A stretch of DNA of 64,000 nucleotides from Cordylochernes scorpioides (taxonomy: Eukaryota; Arthropoda; Arachnida; Pseudoscorpiones; Chernetidae): contig CP092863.1 of NCBI GenBank assembly GCA_030710605.1, positions 62,642,508-62,706,507 on the forward strand. The letters run 5' to 3'. The first letter of the stretch is position 1, and each line of letters begins with the position of its first letter. Under the pieces are notes generated by a model, which ran no database searches, was not told where the DNA came from, and saw only the letters and a list, made by a program, of their open reading frames with translations. Below are positions 44,559-55,653 of the stretch, piece by piece. The translations under genes and the position numbers were made by a program.

Positions 44559-44658
44559 NNNNNNNNNNNNNNNNNNNNNNNNNNNNNNNNNNNNNNNNNN
44601 NNNNNNNNNNNNNNNNNNNNNNNNNNNNNNNNNNNNNNNNNNNNNNNNNNNNNNNNNN
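44559..44658. other. Assembly gap, 100 N
   Basis: Exactly 100 N, the conventional size for a gap of unknown length. It begins inside a multi-copy repeat, which probably caused the break. Confidence 1.
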
Positions 44659-44719
44659 GGGCATTCCGTTTCCTTGAAAAAAAAAGAAAAACGAACCACG
44701 AACACGTTTCAGACTCTTA

Positions 44720-45135
44720 GCCCTTCTCAGCGTGGTGCAGGCTCATGTGAGAGAGTGACCAGTATATGCTTTATTTTTAATATCAACACATAACCTTTTA
44801 TATTTTTCTTTTTTTTACATTTTATTTTTCAGAATGATCAGCATATTCAGCATATATGTTAAGCATATTTACTTACCTAGGTTTGTCCTTGAATACCTCT
44901 TTTTTTTTCTCGGAAAACTCTGGGACCAAAAATAAAGTACATCCTGCACCACTGTGACGAGAACCAACAGCCTGAAGCGCGTTTATGGTTGGCCTTTCTT
45001 GATTTGTAAAGGAAATGGGTTGGCCAAATATCGGAAGAGGTTGCATCAACGCTTAGTTGATTTCTGTTCAACTAGATGGCGCTCTGCAATCCAAATTCTC
45101 ATGAGAGCGGTCAGGATATGCCTATTTTTGTTTTA
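44720..45135. mobile_element. Diverged relative of the long-inverted-repeat transposon at 22877
   Basis: Shares TTTTTAATATCAACAC near the left, GGGACCAAAAATA, TTGGCCAAATATC and GGCGCTCTGC in the middle, and GCGGTCAGGATATGCC at the right. Ends are degraded. A further small piece of the same family (TAAATACCCATT, ACGCGTTTCGCG) is at 45275-45335. Confidence 0.65.
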
Positions 45136-45419
45136 ATATTGTAGCAAAGTATTTATTTTATTGTATTAAGAAAAAGGCATCTACTTATCGTGCAACTGAA
45201 AGTTGCTAATGGCTTGTGCCATCTATCGGAATAAATATCTACAATTCTCGTTGATTTTTGATTATTCCAGAATTGGCTAAATACCCATTCTTGATTAATC
45301 AAGAAAAGCTAACCACGGACGCGTTTCGCGTTATGCACCTTATCCCAGTACAATCTCACATTTGTACTCTTTTTTCTTATTTTATTGTACATTCAGATTA
45401 TCTGGATTACAAGGGATTC

Positions 45420-46043
45420 GAGATGTCTAAACTTGCAAGACTACGAAATTCAAGAACAAAGGAGGAGCTCCCACTAATCCAGGTAACCCTTCCCAAGACT
45501 GCAAGGAATAAAGAAATTTACAATATCACAGATCTCTGCGACATGAAGTGCAACGTCGAGGCTTACAGGGCTCCCAAAGGCCCCGGACAATGCCATAGGT
45601 GCCAAAACTTTGGGCACTCTCAGTTTGAATGCAGGGAAACTCCCAAATATGTAAAATGTGGAGAAAATCATTTCACATCCGAATGCGCCAAAGAAAAAGA
45701 AGTCCCACCTAAATGTGCAAACTGCCAGGGTCAGCATACAGCAAGTTGGCGTGGTTGCCCACTATACAGAAAAATAAATAGAGTGCCCCAAACCCAAATT
45801 AATAAGAAACCAAACCCCAATACAGAAAAAGAAAAATCCAACCCTACAGGTCCAAACCCTTCTGAAATTCCCCAACCCACTCAAAACAAGAATAAAACTC
45901 CATATGTCAATAAAGAACGTCCCAATCCTCCTTCAGCCACTAAAGTCAACCAACTAGAGAGCGCTATCAAAAAGGCTCTCAGTGACCCCGCAATAATAGC
46001 CAACATCATGAAGAACGTTGTAGATATCTTTAGATGTAAATGA
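45420..46043 (+). CDS. LINE 1 ORF1 (Gag-like), 5'-truncated
   Basis: RNA-binding protein of Jockey-type elements. The readable part starts within the RRM-like/PRE_C2HC region (MSKLARLRNSRTKEELPLI, NKEIYNITDL) and continues into three zinc knuckles: CHRCQNFGHSQFEC, CGENHFTSEC preceded by VK instead of a normal first Cys pair, and CANCQGQHTASWRGC. A Pro/Asn/Lys-rich tail follows. The frame is open further upstream to 45258, but that stretch has no family similarity and probably precedes the truncation. The stop TGA overlaps the ORF2 start as ATGA. Confidence 0.8.
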   Translation, partial: EMSKLARLRNSRTKEELPLIQVTLPKTARNKEIYNITDLCDMKCNVEAYRAPKGPGQCHRCQNFGHSQFECRETPKYVKCGENHFTSECAKEKEVPPKCANCQGQHTASWRGCPLYRKINRVPQTQINKKPNPNTEKEKSNPTGPNPSEIPQPTQNKNKTPYVNKERPNPPSATKVNQLESAIKKALSDPAIIANIMKNVVDIFRCK

Positions 46044-48852
46044 ATAACAAAAATATGTATAAAAATAGCCTTCGAATCGTTCACTGGAACGCGTGTAGTC
46101 TCCGAAACAAAAAACAACAATTTTCAGAATTCCTGAACGACCACGACATCGACATCGCACTAGTGTCAGAAACCTGGCTTAAGCCGTGCCATAATATGAG
46201 GATTCAAAACTTCATCACCCTCCGCAACGACAGACTAACCCGACAAGGTGGTGGAACTGCCATTTTCATCCACAAGAAGTACAGCCATGCACCTATTCAT
46301 GCCACCACCTCAAGCCTGGAAACAACAGGAATTTCAATCAAAAACAAAAACGGGTTAAATATGAACCTGTATTCGTGCTACAAACCACCAAATACCTATC
46401 TAGATCAAACCGATATCTATAACATTTTTTCAACGGACACACCGACCATCATAGCAGGGGACCTAAACTGCAAACATCCTGCCTGGGGTTCCACCACCAC
46501 TAACCCAAGCGGGAGAAGGCTCCAAAACGCAATCAACGTTATGGACCTAGATGTGAGCTACCCCGACGAACCTACTCATGACTCACCTCCAGACATCATT
46601 GATATCGCCGTGCACAAAAACATCTCCCAAAGCGTATACTCTAAAGTCCTGCACGAACTAACCTCTGATCATCTCCCAGTGCTACTTGTGTTACAGGATT
46701 TCAAAATCTCCTACTCAAATACAAAAATAAAAATTACAGATTGGGCCCTATTTAAGTACAAAATGGAAATCGCTGAACCTCCTGAACTGATCCTAGATAC
46801 ATCTTCAAAAATAGACGAGGCCATTACACACATTGAAGAACAAATGGTGCAAAATTTGAAAGATTCAACAAAATATAAGGACCCGGAACTAGAACGAAGA
46901 TATCCACCTCACATTAAAGAAAAAATACGATCCACCAACAGACTAAGAAAAAAAATGAAAAATACTTGCGACCCCCGAGATAAATCAGCCTACATGACGG
47001 CCCGGAGAGAATCACAGAAACTTACAAGAGAGCACGATAACACCAGCTGGGACCACTTTATCGAAAACTTGAAAGTCACGGACCAAACCATATGGAAAGC
47101 CATCAAACGATTATCCAACTCTGAAAAACAAGAAATAACACTGAAGACAAACAATGGGCAGACACTAACCACAGAAGAAGCAGCTGAATCATTTGCCAAC
47201 AACTATGAAAAACAGTTCACCCCCAATCCCTATACATCCCACTCCAAACCTACTCGTACATACATCAAACGTGTGAATTCATACATGAAAAAAAATAAAG
47301 AAACAGGACTAGAACCAACAAACATTGGTGAAATAAAAGCGATTATTGAATATATACCAAATAAAAAAGCTCCCGGAATCGACGAATTACCTAATGAAGC
47401 TCTCAAACTGCTCCCTAATCATATACTAGCATCAATAACCGAAATATTTAACGCCTCACTGCAGCTTGCCCACTTCCCTGACAGATGGAAAACGTCCATT
47501 ATCTGTCCCATACTTAAAAAAGGAAAATCCATCCATGAACCAACAAGCTACAGGCCCATCTCACTGCTACCTGCCATCTCAAAACTATTCGAAAGAATTG
47601 TTTTAAGAAGACTCAGAAAATCCCTCGAAGAAAAGAATCCACTCAGACCCGAACAATTTGGCTACCAAGCCAAACACTCAACATTGCACCAGCTAGTAGT
47701 TGTCACTGAAAAAATAAGAAAAGCCATGGACCTAGGCCAAATAACAGGAGCCGTATTCTTCGATATCGCCAAAGCATTCGATAAAGTCTGGCACGAAGCC
47801 CTTCTCTACAAAATGTGCAAAAAGCACCTTCCTGGAGACATCATAAAAATAACGCAAAACTTCTTAACAAATAGAACATTCAAGGTACGAGTCAAAAATG
47901 AACTTTCAACAGCTAGGAACATCCTTGCCGGGGTCCCCCAAGGATCAGTCACAGGACCAACCTTATTTGACATATATATAGACGACTTCCCCTGTATTGA
48001 AGACACCTCTTTACACCTATTTGCCGATGATACCGCCATTTTAGCCTCAACATATAACTTCGACAATCTCCACATGAAACTCCAAGAGGCCTGCATCTTT
48101 TCCACGCTCTGGTGTAAGGAATGGCGAGTCACAATGAACCCCCAAAAAAGTGAAGCAATCATTTTTTCCAGAAAAAAAGACAAAATTAAGAAACCTTTAG
48201 ATGAAGTTTTGTCTTCGAAGACAATATTAAATGGAAAGAGAACATCCGATACCTAGGGATGACCCTAGACGAGCACCTAACCTTCAAAAAACACATCGAA
48301 AACAGAATTAATTTGGCGAAAGCTGCCCAACACCGACTATCCCTACTTCTAGGACCAAAAAGCAAATTATCCCTTCATTGCAAAAGAACCTTTTACACTT
48401 CAATAATAAGACCAATACTCATATACGGCCACCCAATTTTTATGACAGCACATAAGACCATCCTTAAAAAGCTAGAAGTATTTGAAAATAAAATGATCAG
48501 AAAAATCATGTCTCCACCCTGGTTCGTTCGGAACACAATCCTCAGGAACGATCTAAATATCGAAAACATCAATGACTACATTATTAGACAATCATTTAAA
48601 TTTTACGAAAAATCCGAAAAATTAGAAAATCCCACCTTTAAGGAAGCCACAAACTACAAATGCGGAAAAAGGAAAATAAGAAATTTGAAACCTAGACAAA
48701 TTCTCCATCAATTAAGCCAGAATGACGAAAAGTGGAAAAAAAGGAAAAACAAACCCACCTTGAATATCAAACAAGCCCGAAAAAACCTTCTCAAGAAAAA
48801 TATCCCCAAGGACCTGAGAAACCGGACCCAACGTCATCATTATAAATTATAA
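46040..48852 (+). pseudogene. LINE 1 ORF2, endonuclease and reverse transcriptase, one frameshift
   Basis: Starts at ATG 46040 inside ATGA. Endonuclease landmarks: VHWNACSLRNK, VSETWLKP, AGDLNCKHPAWGS and LTSDHLPVL (first ~230 residues). RT landmarks: KKAPGIDELPNEALK, YRPISLLPAISKLFERIV, GAVFFDIAKAFDKVWH, GVPQGSVTGP and FADD at 661-664. A frameshift lies near 48190-48205; the new frame resumes with YLGMTLDEHLTFKKHI and ends at 48852. Total about 937 codons, in the normal range for Jockey ORF2. Confidence 0.9.
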
Positions 48853-48966
48853 TTGTAAATGAACCCCTGTACATAACCACTCCACTCAGTTTATTGTAAA
48901 TATGATGATCTAGGTTGCTCTTTTTGAGCGGCACCTAATAAAGTTATTTGGAACTGGAACTGGAAC

Positions 48967-49475
48967 TACAAACATTGATTTATATATATATAGATATAAA
49001 ATATATTTTTCGAGCAAACATATCCACTCTCTCTACTGAATATATTTTTAAAAAGATATATATAAATAAAAAATATCTAGAGATAAACTACACGATCTTA
49101 GCCAAAAGGCCGAGAAACGATATTTTATATATTGAAATGACCTGGCTCCGTGTGTGTCTTCTGCTCGAGTGAATGTTTCGCAGGGAGAATTTTGTTCCTG
49201 CCTACTGAAAATTATTATCTGGCTTCGCCCGTGGTCTGTTTTAGTGAATATTCCCCTAAAGAATTTTCTTCATGTCAATCAAGCATGATACAGCAATATT
49301 GTCATCATCATTTCTGACTAAAAAAATAATGTTGCTCAGTACCTGGTTATTTATAATTTTTCTTGGTTAAAGCGCGACAAAAAATTCTTCCAGATTTAAC
49401 TCTCTGTCCTGTTCAAATTTCAGCGAGTTTAGTTACATATTGAGGGCGTGCATAGCCGACAAACATATATATATA
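48967..49475 (-). mobile_element. Helitron-like HL-E copy, 3'-truncated, with U2 fragment
   Basis: Reads in minus orientation from GTTTGTCGGCTATGCACGCC (49470) through the body to CGAGCAAACATATCC near 49011, where LINE 1 begins soon after. It aligns with 24981-25450. Confidence 0.68.
49088..49121 (-). ncRNA. U2 snRNA 5' fragment, second copy
   Basis: The minus strand begins ATCGTTTCTCGGCCTTTTGG and continues CTAAGATCGTGTAG. It carries the same substitution and 2-base deletion as 25324-25360, so both descend from one captured fragment. Confidence 0.85.
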
Positions 49476-49910
49476 TGTTCCCGGCTTCGCCGGTTTTATC
49501 CTAGTAAAGGTTGGCCAAAATCAATATTAATTGGTACACTCAGTAATTTGAAGTTGAAGGAATAGTATCTTGCCACAAACGAACATTTGTAAATAACTGT
49601 ATTCAGCGAATGTAGCCGGCTTCGCCCGGTTTTTACCCGAGTTAAAGTTTGCCTAGCGAACATTTGCTGAAACGATTCTAGAAAACATCCAATCCACCTA
49701 TATATAGATTTATAAACGTATATAAATATTGTTATATGCGTTTGAATATATTTTTGAAACATAATTTTTTTAAAAACTTTTATTAATTTTTAAATAAGAT
49801 ATTGTAACGCGTTTGTGGATTTTATAATTGTTTATTTATTGTTTTTCTCAATGAATTATGTATATTAATTTAAAAATTCATTTTTGTTATCATCATCACA
49901 TACAATGTAA
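49476..49910. repeat. Fragments of Helitron-like 3' ends
   Basis: CCCGGCTTCGCC-type hairpins occur near 49482 and 49617, each followed by GTAAAG or TTAAAGTTTGCC as in minus-strand HL copies, but without CTAG. The remainder is AT-rich and matches part of 22120-22210 in reverse (TATATTTAAACGCATATAAC). Confidence 0.55.
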
Positions 49911-49946
49911 TCTATATATATAAAATTGAATGTCTGTCTGTCTGTC
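49911..49946 (+). mobile_element. Left part of an HL-B element interrupted by a retroelement cluster
   Basis: TCTATATATATAAAATTGAA then TGTCTGTCTGTCTGTC. The element resumes at about 57166 with TACTCTATAGATTCAAAAAC. Compared with the uninterrupted copy at 61113, the 7.2 kb between lies within the TGTC tract. Confidence 0.85.
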
Positions 49947-50018
49947 TCCTCGGTAGTATAGTGGTCAGTATTCCCGCCTGTCACGCGGGCGACCGGGGTC
50001 CGATTCCCCGCCGGGGAG
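49947..50018 (+). tRNA. tRNA-Asp (GTC)
   Basis: 72 bases with acceptor TCCTCGG/CCGGGGA (one G-T pair), discriminator G, anticodon stem CCCGC/GCGGG, loop CTGTCAC with anticodon GTC, and T stem CGGGG/CCCCG. The T loop reads TCCGATT where TTCGATT is invariant, so the B box has one substitution. A T7 run follows. It is fused to a retroelement tail (50019-50096), so it is probably a SINE head or retrocopy, not a native gene. Confidence 0.9.
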
Positions 50019-50096
50019 TTTTTTTGGGGCTCAAAAATCATTCATTTTGGTTAGCAGCCCCGTAAAATAAAGATATTTTCTCTCTGTCTGTCTGTC
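49947..50096 (+). mobile_element. tRNA-Asp-derived SINE-like element, ~150 bp
   Basis: Head is the tRNA-Asp unit; after TTTTTTT comes a tail with stem-loop GGGGCT...AGCCCC (50026-50061), GTAAAATAAAGATATTTTCT and a CTGT tract. The same tail ends both ORF1-only elements (51578-51638, 57098-57165). Both flanks are TGTC/CTGT repeat, so the insertion target was the microsatellite. Retroposition is inferred from the shared tail. Confidence 0.8.
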
Positions 50097-50134
50097 ATAT
50101 ATATATATATATATATATATAGATCGCTCTTGAC

Positions 50135-51396
50135 ATGAATCCTGGCAAGAAGAAAAAGAAGGCCTACAAGCCTACAACCCGCATCGTGAACGTCGCCGAC
50201 CTGGAGAGGGAAGATGAGATGGTGATCTCACGCAACTGCAGCATCCTGAGCTCCATTGGCCATCCTGCCCTGAAATCCCTGCATGAGGACCTGATACGCT
50301 ACATCGCCTCGCGGACTGAATGATCAAGGCCCTCGCTACCAATGTAGAGAACCTCACTGACACCCTCGAGTCCTTCGCAGAGTTGGACGAAATTGAGGAG
50401 GCCAACAAGCCCAAGACTGCTTGCCGCGGCACTCAAACCTGCCCTGCTCCTTCCTGCAATGAAACCAGCTCCCAGACTGACCCAATCAAGCCCGCCACTC
50501 CTGCTCCTGCTGCTCTCCCTGCCAAGAAGCCTGCCTCCTCCCTGCCTGCTCCTGCTCCAACCAAAAGGAAGCAGTCTGAAGCTCCCAACCCGCCTGCAAA
50601 GAGGACAAACCTGAATGGTCCTTCAAAACCTGTGCCTTCCCACGTCTCCAAGCCTGCGGCCGCCCAAGTGATCCTTCATGGAGAAAAATCGGCGTCCCAC
50701 ACAGTGGTCATCTCAGATGACCCACAGGCTGACCCAAGGGAGATGCTGAAAACAGTCCGCGCTGCTCACACTCTCCCCCAAGGCGTTTGGGCCTCCCTGC
50801 GCACCAAGGGGAAGCTGGTCCTCCATTCCAGCAATCCTGACACCATCCCTGAAGTTACAACCTCCCTGGCCAGCAAGTTGAATGGAATGAAGGTCCGCCA
50901 GCAGAAGGAGATCCTGCCACGGATCTGCCTCTTCAAAGTGGATGAGGAGACATCCAACTCCACAATTGAGGAGACCTTCCTGGAAACCGCTGCTGTTAGA
51001 AAACTTCCTGGGGACAAGGTGGTGCGCGTGGCGCACCGTTCTGCACCCAGAAACGGGACCTGCACCGCCTTCATCGAGGTGGACCTCAAGACCTTTAGAG
51101 CCCTGGGCGTTCGCGGGAGGATCGTGGTGGATGGAGTAATCCTCAACTTCGAGGAGTCCATCCGCGCCCGCGTCTGCTTCCGCTGTTGTGGCTTCGGCCA
51201 CAACTCTGCCCAATGCACCAGAGCTCCTAAGTGCTTCCACTGCGGTGAAGACGGCCATGAAGGCCGAACCTGCCCATCCATTGCTGACCAGCGCACCTCC
51301 AAATGTGCCAACTGCTGCTCCCAGGGCCTTCCTGACAAGCACGAGGCGAGAGCCTCAAGCTGCCCCATCCTGAAGTCTAGGGCCCTCAAGTTCTAG
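50135..51396 (+). pseudogene. LINE-type ORF1 (Gag-like zinc-knuckle protein), copy 1, frameshifted
   Basis: Near-identical to the intact copy at 55654-56916. One A is lost in the run after CGGACTGAA, giving a TGA at about 50321 after 62 codons; the rest of the frame reopens at 50320 and runs to 51396. Domains are as described for copy 2. The GC-rich codon use contrasts sharply with the AT-rich neighbours. About 16 differences separate the copies over some 1.5 kb. Confidence 0.88.
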
Positions 51397-51638
51397 GCTT
51401 CAAGGACCTTCTGCCTCCATTATCATCTGCCACTTCTCCTGGATTCCTGGCCTATTCAACGCACCCGCCTCACTGCACCCTGGCGCTATTCCCCTGCTTG
51501 CCTAACGTTTCCACCACCCCTGCGAGACATCTCCTGCTTCCACATCCTAGGGTCCCTTGCCACCTGACATCGATTTTGGGCTCAAAAATCATAACTTTTG
51601 GTTAGTAGCCCGTAAATAAAGATATTTTCTCTGTCTGT
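51397..51638 (+). promoter_or_regulatory. 3' UTR and stem-loop tail of ORF1-only element, copy 1
   Basis: ~180-bp UTR, then hairpin GGGCT...AGCCC at 51578-51611, an AATAAAGATATTTTCT block and CTGTCTGTCTGTC. It matches the tail of the SINE at 50026-50096 nearly base for base. Such shared tails are how SINEs are recognised by a partner LINE reverse transcriptase. Confidence 0.8.
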
Positions 51639-51664
51639 CTGTCCCAAATAGAGTAAGTAATAAT

Positions 51665-52852
51665 ATGCCACCGATTGTAATTAAATCGACGATCGGACCA
51701 ACCGGCGAGAAACTATGCATAATCGAAGCCTCCTTAATAACGAAGATCCTAGACAAATGTGGAATCGAGTACAAACTTGAGGAAACGGTTCAATCAAAGA
51801 AGAGAACTCGCGGCTCCCAATCGGATGACTCAAGATCGCCAACTAGGAGCGAGCGTAAACTGAAGACGCCTAGAATGGACATCGACGAACAAAGTCCCGC
51901 CACTGAAATTTCTCAACAAATGAACGTAGCTCACCCACCGCAAGACGATGAAGAAAATAACGACAACGATGGCCCATGGACCACAGTCACTAACGTGAAA
52001 AAACCGAGAATTCCTCCTGTTATTGCAGAAAATGTAGCAGATTGGAAGCTTCTTTGCCAAGAACTAAAAGGCTTGTGCACGGAACCATTCCAAGTCACGA
52101 TTTCTGGCAAAAAGCACATAATTAAATCGAAAAACATAGGCGACTTCAAAAAAATCAGGGAGTATGTACAGAAAAATAATGGAGGATATTCCTACAGACT
52201 ACAGGAGGAAAAACCACTGAAAGTGGTATTGAAGGGGGTAACAACAGCCTTCAAAGAAGAAGACGTCGTAACTGAACTGGTCTCAATGGGCTTCACTGAG
52301 GTCATTGTCAAAAGACTCCATAGACAATCGACCAAAATACCGATGAATATAGTCCTAGTAGAGCTACCGAAAAATGAACACAATAAACGAATCTATGGAA
52401 TAACTGAAATACTTTACCAAAAAATAGTCGTGGAATCATTCAGGACTACAAAACGAGTGACCCAATGCTTTAACTGCCAGGGTTTTGGGCATGGCCAGCT
52501 AAACTGCTTTTTGAAGCCCAAATGCGTCAAGTGTGCTGAAGAACATCATTCGAAGGATTGTCCAAGAAAGTCGAAACAGCTCCCACCAAAGTGCGCTAAC
52601 TGTGGAGAGGCGCACACAGCCAATTACCGCGGATGCCCAAATTTTCCGAAGCCACAACAACAGCAGTTAAAGCCTCCCAGACAAAACTCCCCTAACACCA
52701 TACCTCAAGCAAGCTCCACTAAAACAGAAGAGGCAACTGTTGAAAAACAAAAGGCAAGTTACGCGGAAACTACAAAAAAGAAAACTACTCGTTCTGACAC
52801 CAGGGAACTGTGCGAAAAGTTATTAGAAATTATCAAAACTTACCTACAATGA
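51665..52852 (+). CDS. LINE 2 ORF1, Gag-like RNA-binding protein (395 aa)
   Basis: Intact frame. The N-terminal ~170 residues are charged and Ser/Pro-rich. A PRE_C2HC/RRM-like region follows (PLKVVLKGVTTAFKEEDVV to YGITEILY, about 180-255), then three knuckles: CFNCQGFGHGQLNC, CVKCAEEHHSKDC and CANCGEAHTANYRGC (about 268-325). The tail is Gln/Thr/Lys-rich. In Jockey-type elements this protein packages the RNA and targets it to the nucleus. The stop TGA overlaps the ORF2 ATG as ATGA. Confidence 0.92.
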   Translation: MPPIVIKSTIGPTGEKLCIIEASLITKILDKCGIEYKLEETVQSKKRTRGSQSDDSRSPTRSERKLKTPRMDIDEQSPATEISQQMNVAHPPQDDEENNDNDGPWTTVTNVKKPRIPPVIAENVADWKLLCQELKGLCTEPFQVTISGKKHIIKSKNIGDFKKIREYVQKNNGGYSYRLQEEKPLKVVLKGVTTAFKEEDVVTELVSMGFTEVIVKRLHRQSTKIPMNIVLVELPKNEHNKRIYGITEILYQKIVVESFRTTKRVTQCFNCQGFGHGQLNCFLKPKCVKCAEEHHSKDCPRKSKQLPPKCANCGEAHTANYRGCPNFPKPQQQQLKPPRQNSPNTIPQASSTKTEEATVEKQKASYAETTKKKTTRSDTRELCEKLLEIIKTYLQ

Positions 52853-55474
52853 AAGGCAAATTACCTTTAAAAATCGTTTTCTGGAATTGCAACGGAATCA
52901 AACTCAAAAAAGAAGAATTCCTACAGTTTTTAGAAGAAAACTCAATAGACATGGCACTGCTCAGTGAAACACACTTAAAACCATCTGTCGACCTCAAACT
53001 CACAAACTATCATACAATAAGAGACGATAGAATCGTTGGAAGGGGCGGTGGAACGGCAATAATTCTAAAAAACTATCTTAAATATAAAAAAGTGCTGATT
53101 CAAACATCTAACATGGAAAACACCACAATTCTAATGAAACCAGATGGAAGGGCAGTAGTGCAGATATCGTCAATCTATAAGAAACCCGATCTACCACTCC
53201 AGGAGGAAGATCTGAATCTCTTGTTAGAGAATAATCAATCAGTAATCGCTGCAGGAGACTGGAACTCCAAGCACCCTCTTTGGGGCTCAAGAACCTCCAA
53301 TAATAGTGGAACCGTGCTTCATAATTTTTCCGAAAAAGAAAACCTGGACATTGTTGCACCTTCTTCACCCACGCACTACAGTCCTTTGGGAAATCCAGAC
53401 TTTTTAGACATCGCAATTCTTAGAAACATTCCCTGGGCTTCGAGAATTAAGACCCTGGATGCCTTATCTTCAGATCACCTCCCAGTAATCCTAGAGCTGA
53501 CCTGCCCGAAGGATGAATTCACGACTAGGGCTTGCCGACTCACTAACTGGGTACACTTCCAACAAGACTTAATTTCCAGTACGCCTCCTAGAGTACCCTT
53601 GAAAACGGAAGCCAATATTGACTCAGCAGTGACCATACTAAATGATAAAATCTACAACAGCTACTCAAAAAACACAGTTATATCATCCTCTTCATCAAAA
53701 CAGAACCCCTCGACCAAGGCCTTGATAAAAGAAAAGAATAAAGCTCGTAAGAGATGGCAAGCAACCTGGGATCCAGCCCATAGAGCCATTTATTTAAACC
53801 TACAGGGAAAAGTTAACAAAGCCCTCAAATCCGACTCCACCGAGAACTGGAATCAATTCATACACAAGATTGAATCAAGCCCAAAGGACTTCTGGAGAAA
53901 AACAAAACCCATCAGGAAAAAAACGGAAAGGATCTCAAGTTTAGTAACGAACGGCAAAACCTTATTGACCGACAAAGAAATCGGAAATGAACTTGCAGAA
54001 CACTTCTCCAACCAGTTCTCCAAGGAAAAAGAAGAAGACCAACCAAATATAACTTATAATCACGAACAAGAAAAAATGCTCACAATGACGACACCAAATG
54101 AAGTCAAAGAAGTAATTAAATACTTAGCTAACCACAAAGCTCCTGGCCATGACAATATCACTCCGCAAATGGCCAAGAATCTTCCCATCAAATGGATTGT
54201 ATTTCTAGCTGGAGTATTCAACGCCGCACTGCACTTGTGTTACTACCCCAAAGTCTGGAAGCATGCTATCATAATTCCAATTCCAAAAAAATCCGCTAAA
54301 TCCCCTGAAGATCTAAGACCTATCAGCCTCCTCTCCACCATCGGCAAAATTTACGAAAGAATTATTCTACGTAGACTTCAGATGTACTTGGACAACTCTA
54401 ACTTCATCATCCCGCAGCAATTCGGATTTAGAAGGGGGCACTCAACAACTCACCAACTCATTGCAGTTCTGGACTATATCCTGATAAGAAGATCCCACAA
54501 GGAAGTGGTAGGTGCTGTCTTTCTAGATTTTGCGAAAGCATTTGATAAAGTTTGGCATAATGGCCTTATAAAGAAACTCACAAAACACCAGTTTCCAAGT
54601 GACATTATCAATTTTATGCAGAATTATCTACAGGGCAGGACATTTTCAGTCAAGCAAGGAAATTTTATAACTGAACCAAAGCCAATCCAGACTGGAGTAC
54701 CTCAAGGCTCTATCCTCGGACCCTACCTTTTCAATATTTACATTAATGACATCCCACTGCACTCTAAATGTAAACTTAAGCTCTTCGCAGATGACACAGC
54801 AATTTTATTCAACTCCAAATCAGTCAACCTATTGGTTACTCAGCTTCAGAATTACCTAAATGACATAATCAAATGGTGCGATGAGTGGAAACTAGACATT
54901 AACCCAACTAAGACTCAAGCAATAGTTTTTCCCCCAAGAGATAACAAAAAATTCAAGCCACAAACCAACTTGACAGTAAACTCAAGCACTATTAGTTGGG
55001 CCGACCATGCCAAGTATCTTGGTGTCACTTTGGATTCGAAATTTAAATTTAACCTACATGTCCAAAACACCATAAGAAAGGCAAAGATAGCCAAAATATC
55101 TCTATCAAGCCTGCTTAATTTTAAAAGTAATTTAACAACAAAGCAATACATTCACGTTGTACAAAACCTGCATTCTACCCATCATCACGTACGCACTACC
55201 AGTCTGGGGCAAATATATCACACCTACGGATAAAAAAAGAATAGATGCCTTCATGAGGATTTGCTTACGAACCACTATAGGAGCCCCATTCAATCTTTCA
55301 AACAAAATTCTCAAAGAAGATCTCAACCAGCCTAATATAGAAGAGATTTATCAAGACTCTGCGACAAGACTATTCTCGCAATTTCAAAAATCCTCAAATC
55401 CAACTATACAAGAAATTGTTCAAAACCAAGGTGACCTCAGCCACCAAATCCGACGACCTGGACCCAATGGCTAG
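52849..55474 (+). pseudogene. LINE 2 ORF2, endonuclease and reverse transcriptase, one late frameshift
   Basis: The start MKGKLPLKIVFWNCNG at 52849 lies in the ATGA overlap. Endonuclease motifs: NCNGIK, LSETHLKP, AGDWNSKHPLWGS, LSSDHLPVI. RT motifs: HKAPGHDNITPQMAK, LRPISLLSTIGKIYERII, GAVFLDFAKAFDKVWH, GVPQGSILGP and FADD at 646-649. The frame ends prematurely at 55233 after a shift near 55165; the second frame (from about 55160, TCILPIITYALPVWGKYI) carries the remaining thumb/C-terminal part to 55474. All catalytic motifs are upstream of the break. Confidence 0.92.
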
Positions 55475-55653
55475 CTGACAGCCAAACACCCAACAACTGC
55501 CCTCCTGTAAGGTTCGGGGGGCCACTCCAGCATCACAACTCGCCATGTGTAAATAATATGGACAAGGTGACTCGCGAGCTGTGCTCGAATGTAACACCTG
55601 AAATTGAGATGAAATAAATAAATAAATCTGTCCCAAATATCGAGTATTAAGTT

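Larger units (their letters stand above)
45390..48966 (+). mobile_element. Jockey-like LINE 1, 5'-truncated
   Basis: Partial ORF1, overlapping ORF2 with endonuclease and reverse transcriptase but no RNase H (Jockey-type layout), a ~110-bp 3' UTR with AATAAA and a 3' end of GGAACT repeats (about 48946-48966). The start of similarity lies inside ORF1, near 45390, so the 5' part is missing. Confidence 0.85.
51651..55627 (+). mobile_element. Jockey-like LINE 2, nearly complete, 3977 bp
   Basis: Flanked by a perfect 12-bp duplication CTGTCCCAAATA (51639-51650, 55628-55639). Removing it restores a continuous sequence from the copy 1 tail into the copy 2 upstream bases. Contains ORF1, overlapping ORF2 with one frameshift, and a 3' UTR ending in AAATAAATAAATAAAT. 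Only 14 bases precede the ORF1 ATG, so the 5' UTR may be truncated. Confidence 0.92.

Noticed and set aside
50713..51389. Antisense open frames of ~207-209 codons over the zinc-knuckle ORF1 (also 56233-56909)
   Set aside because: They mirror the GC-rich sense gene in both copies and show no domain or independent start context; shadows of the sense frame.
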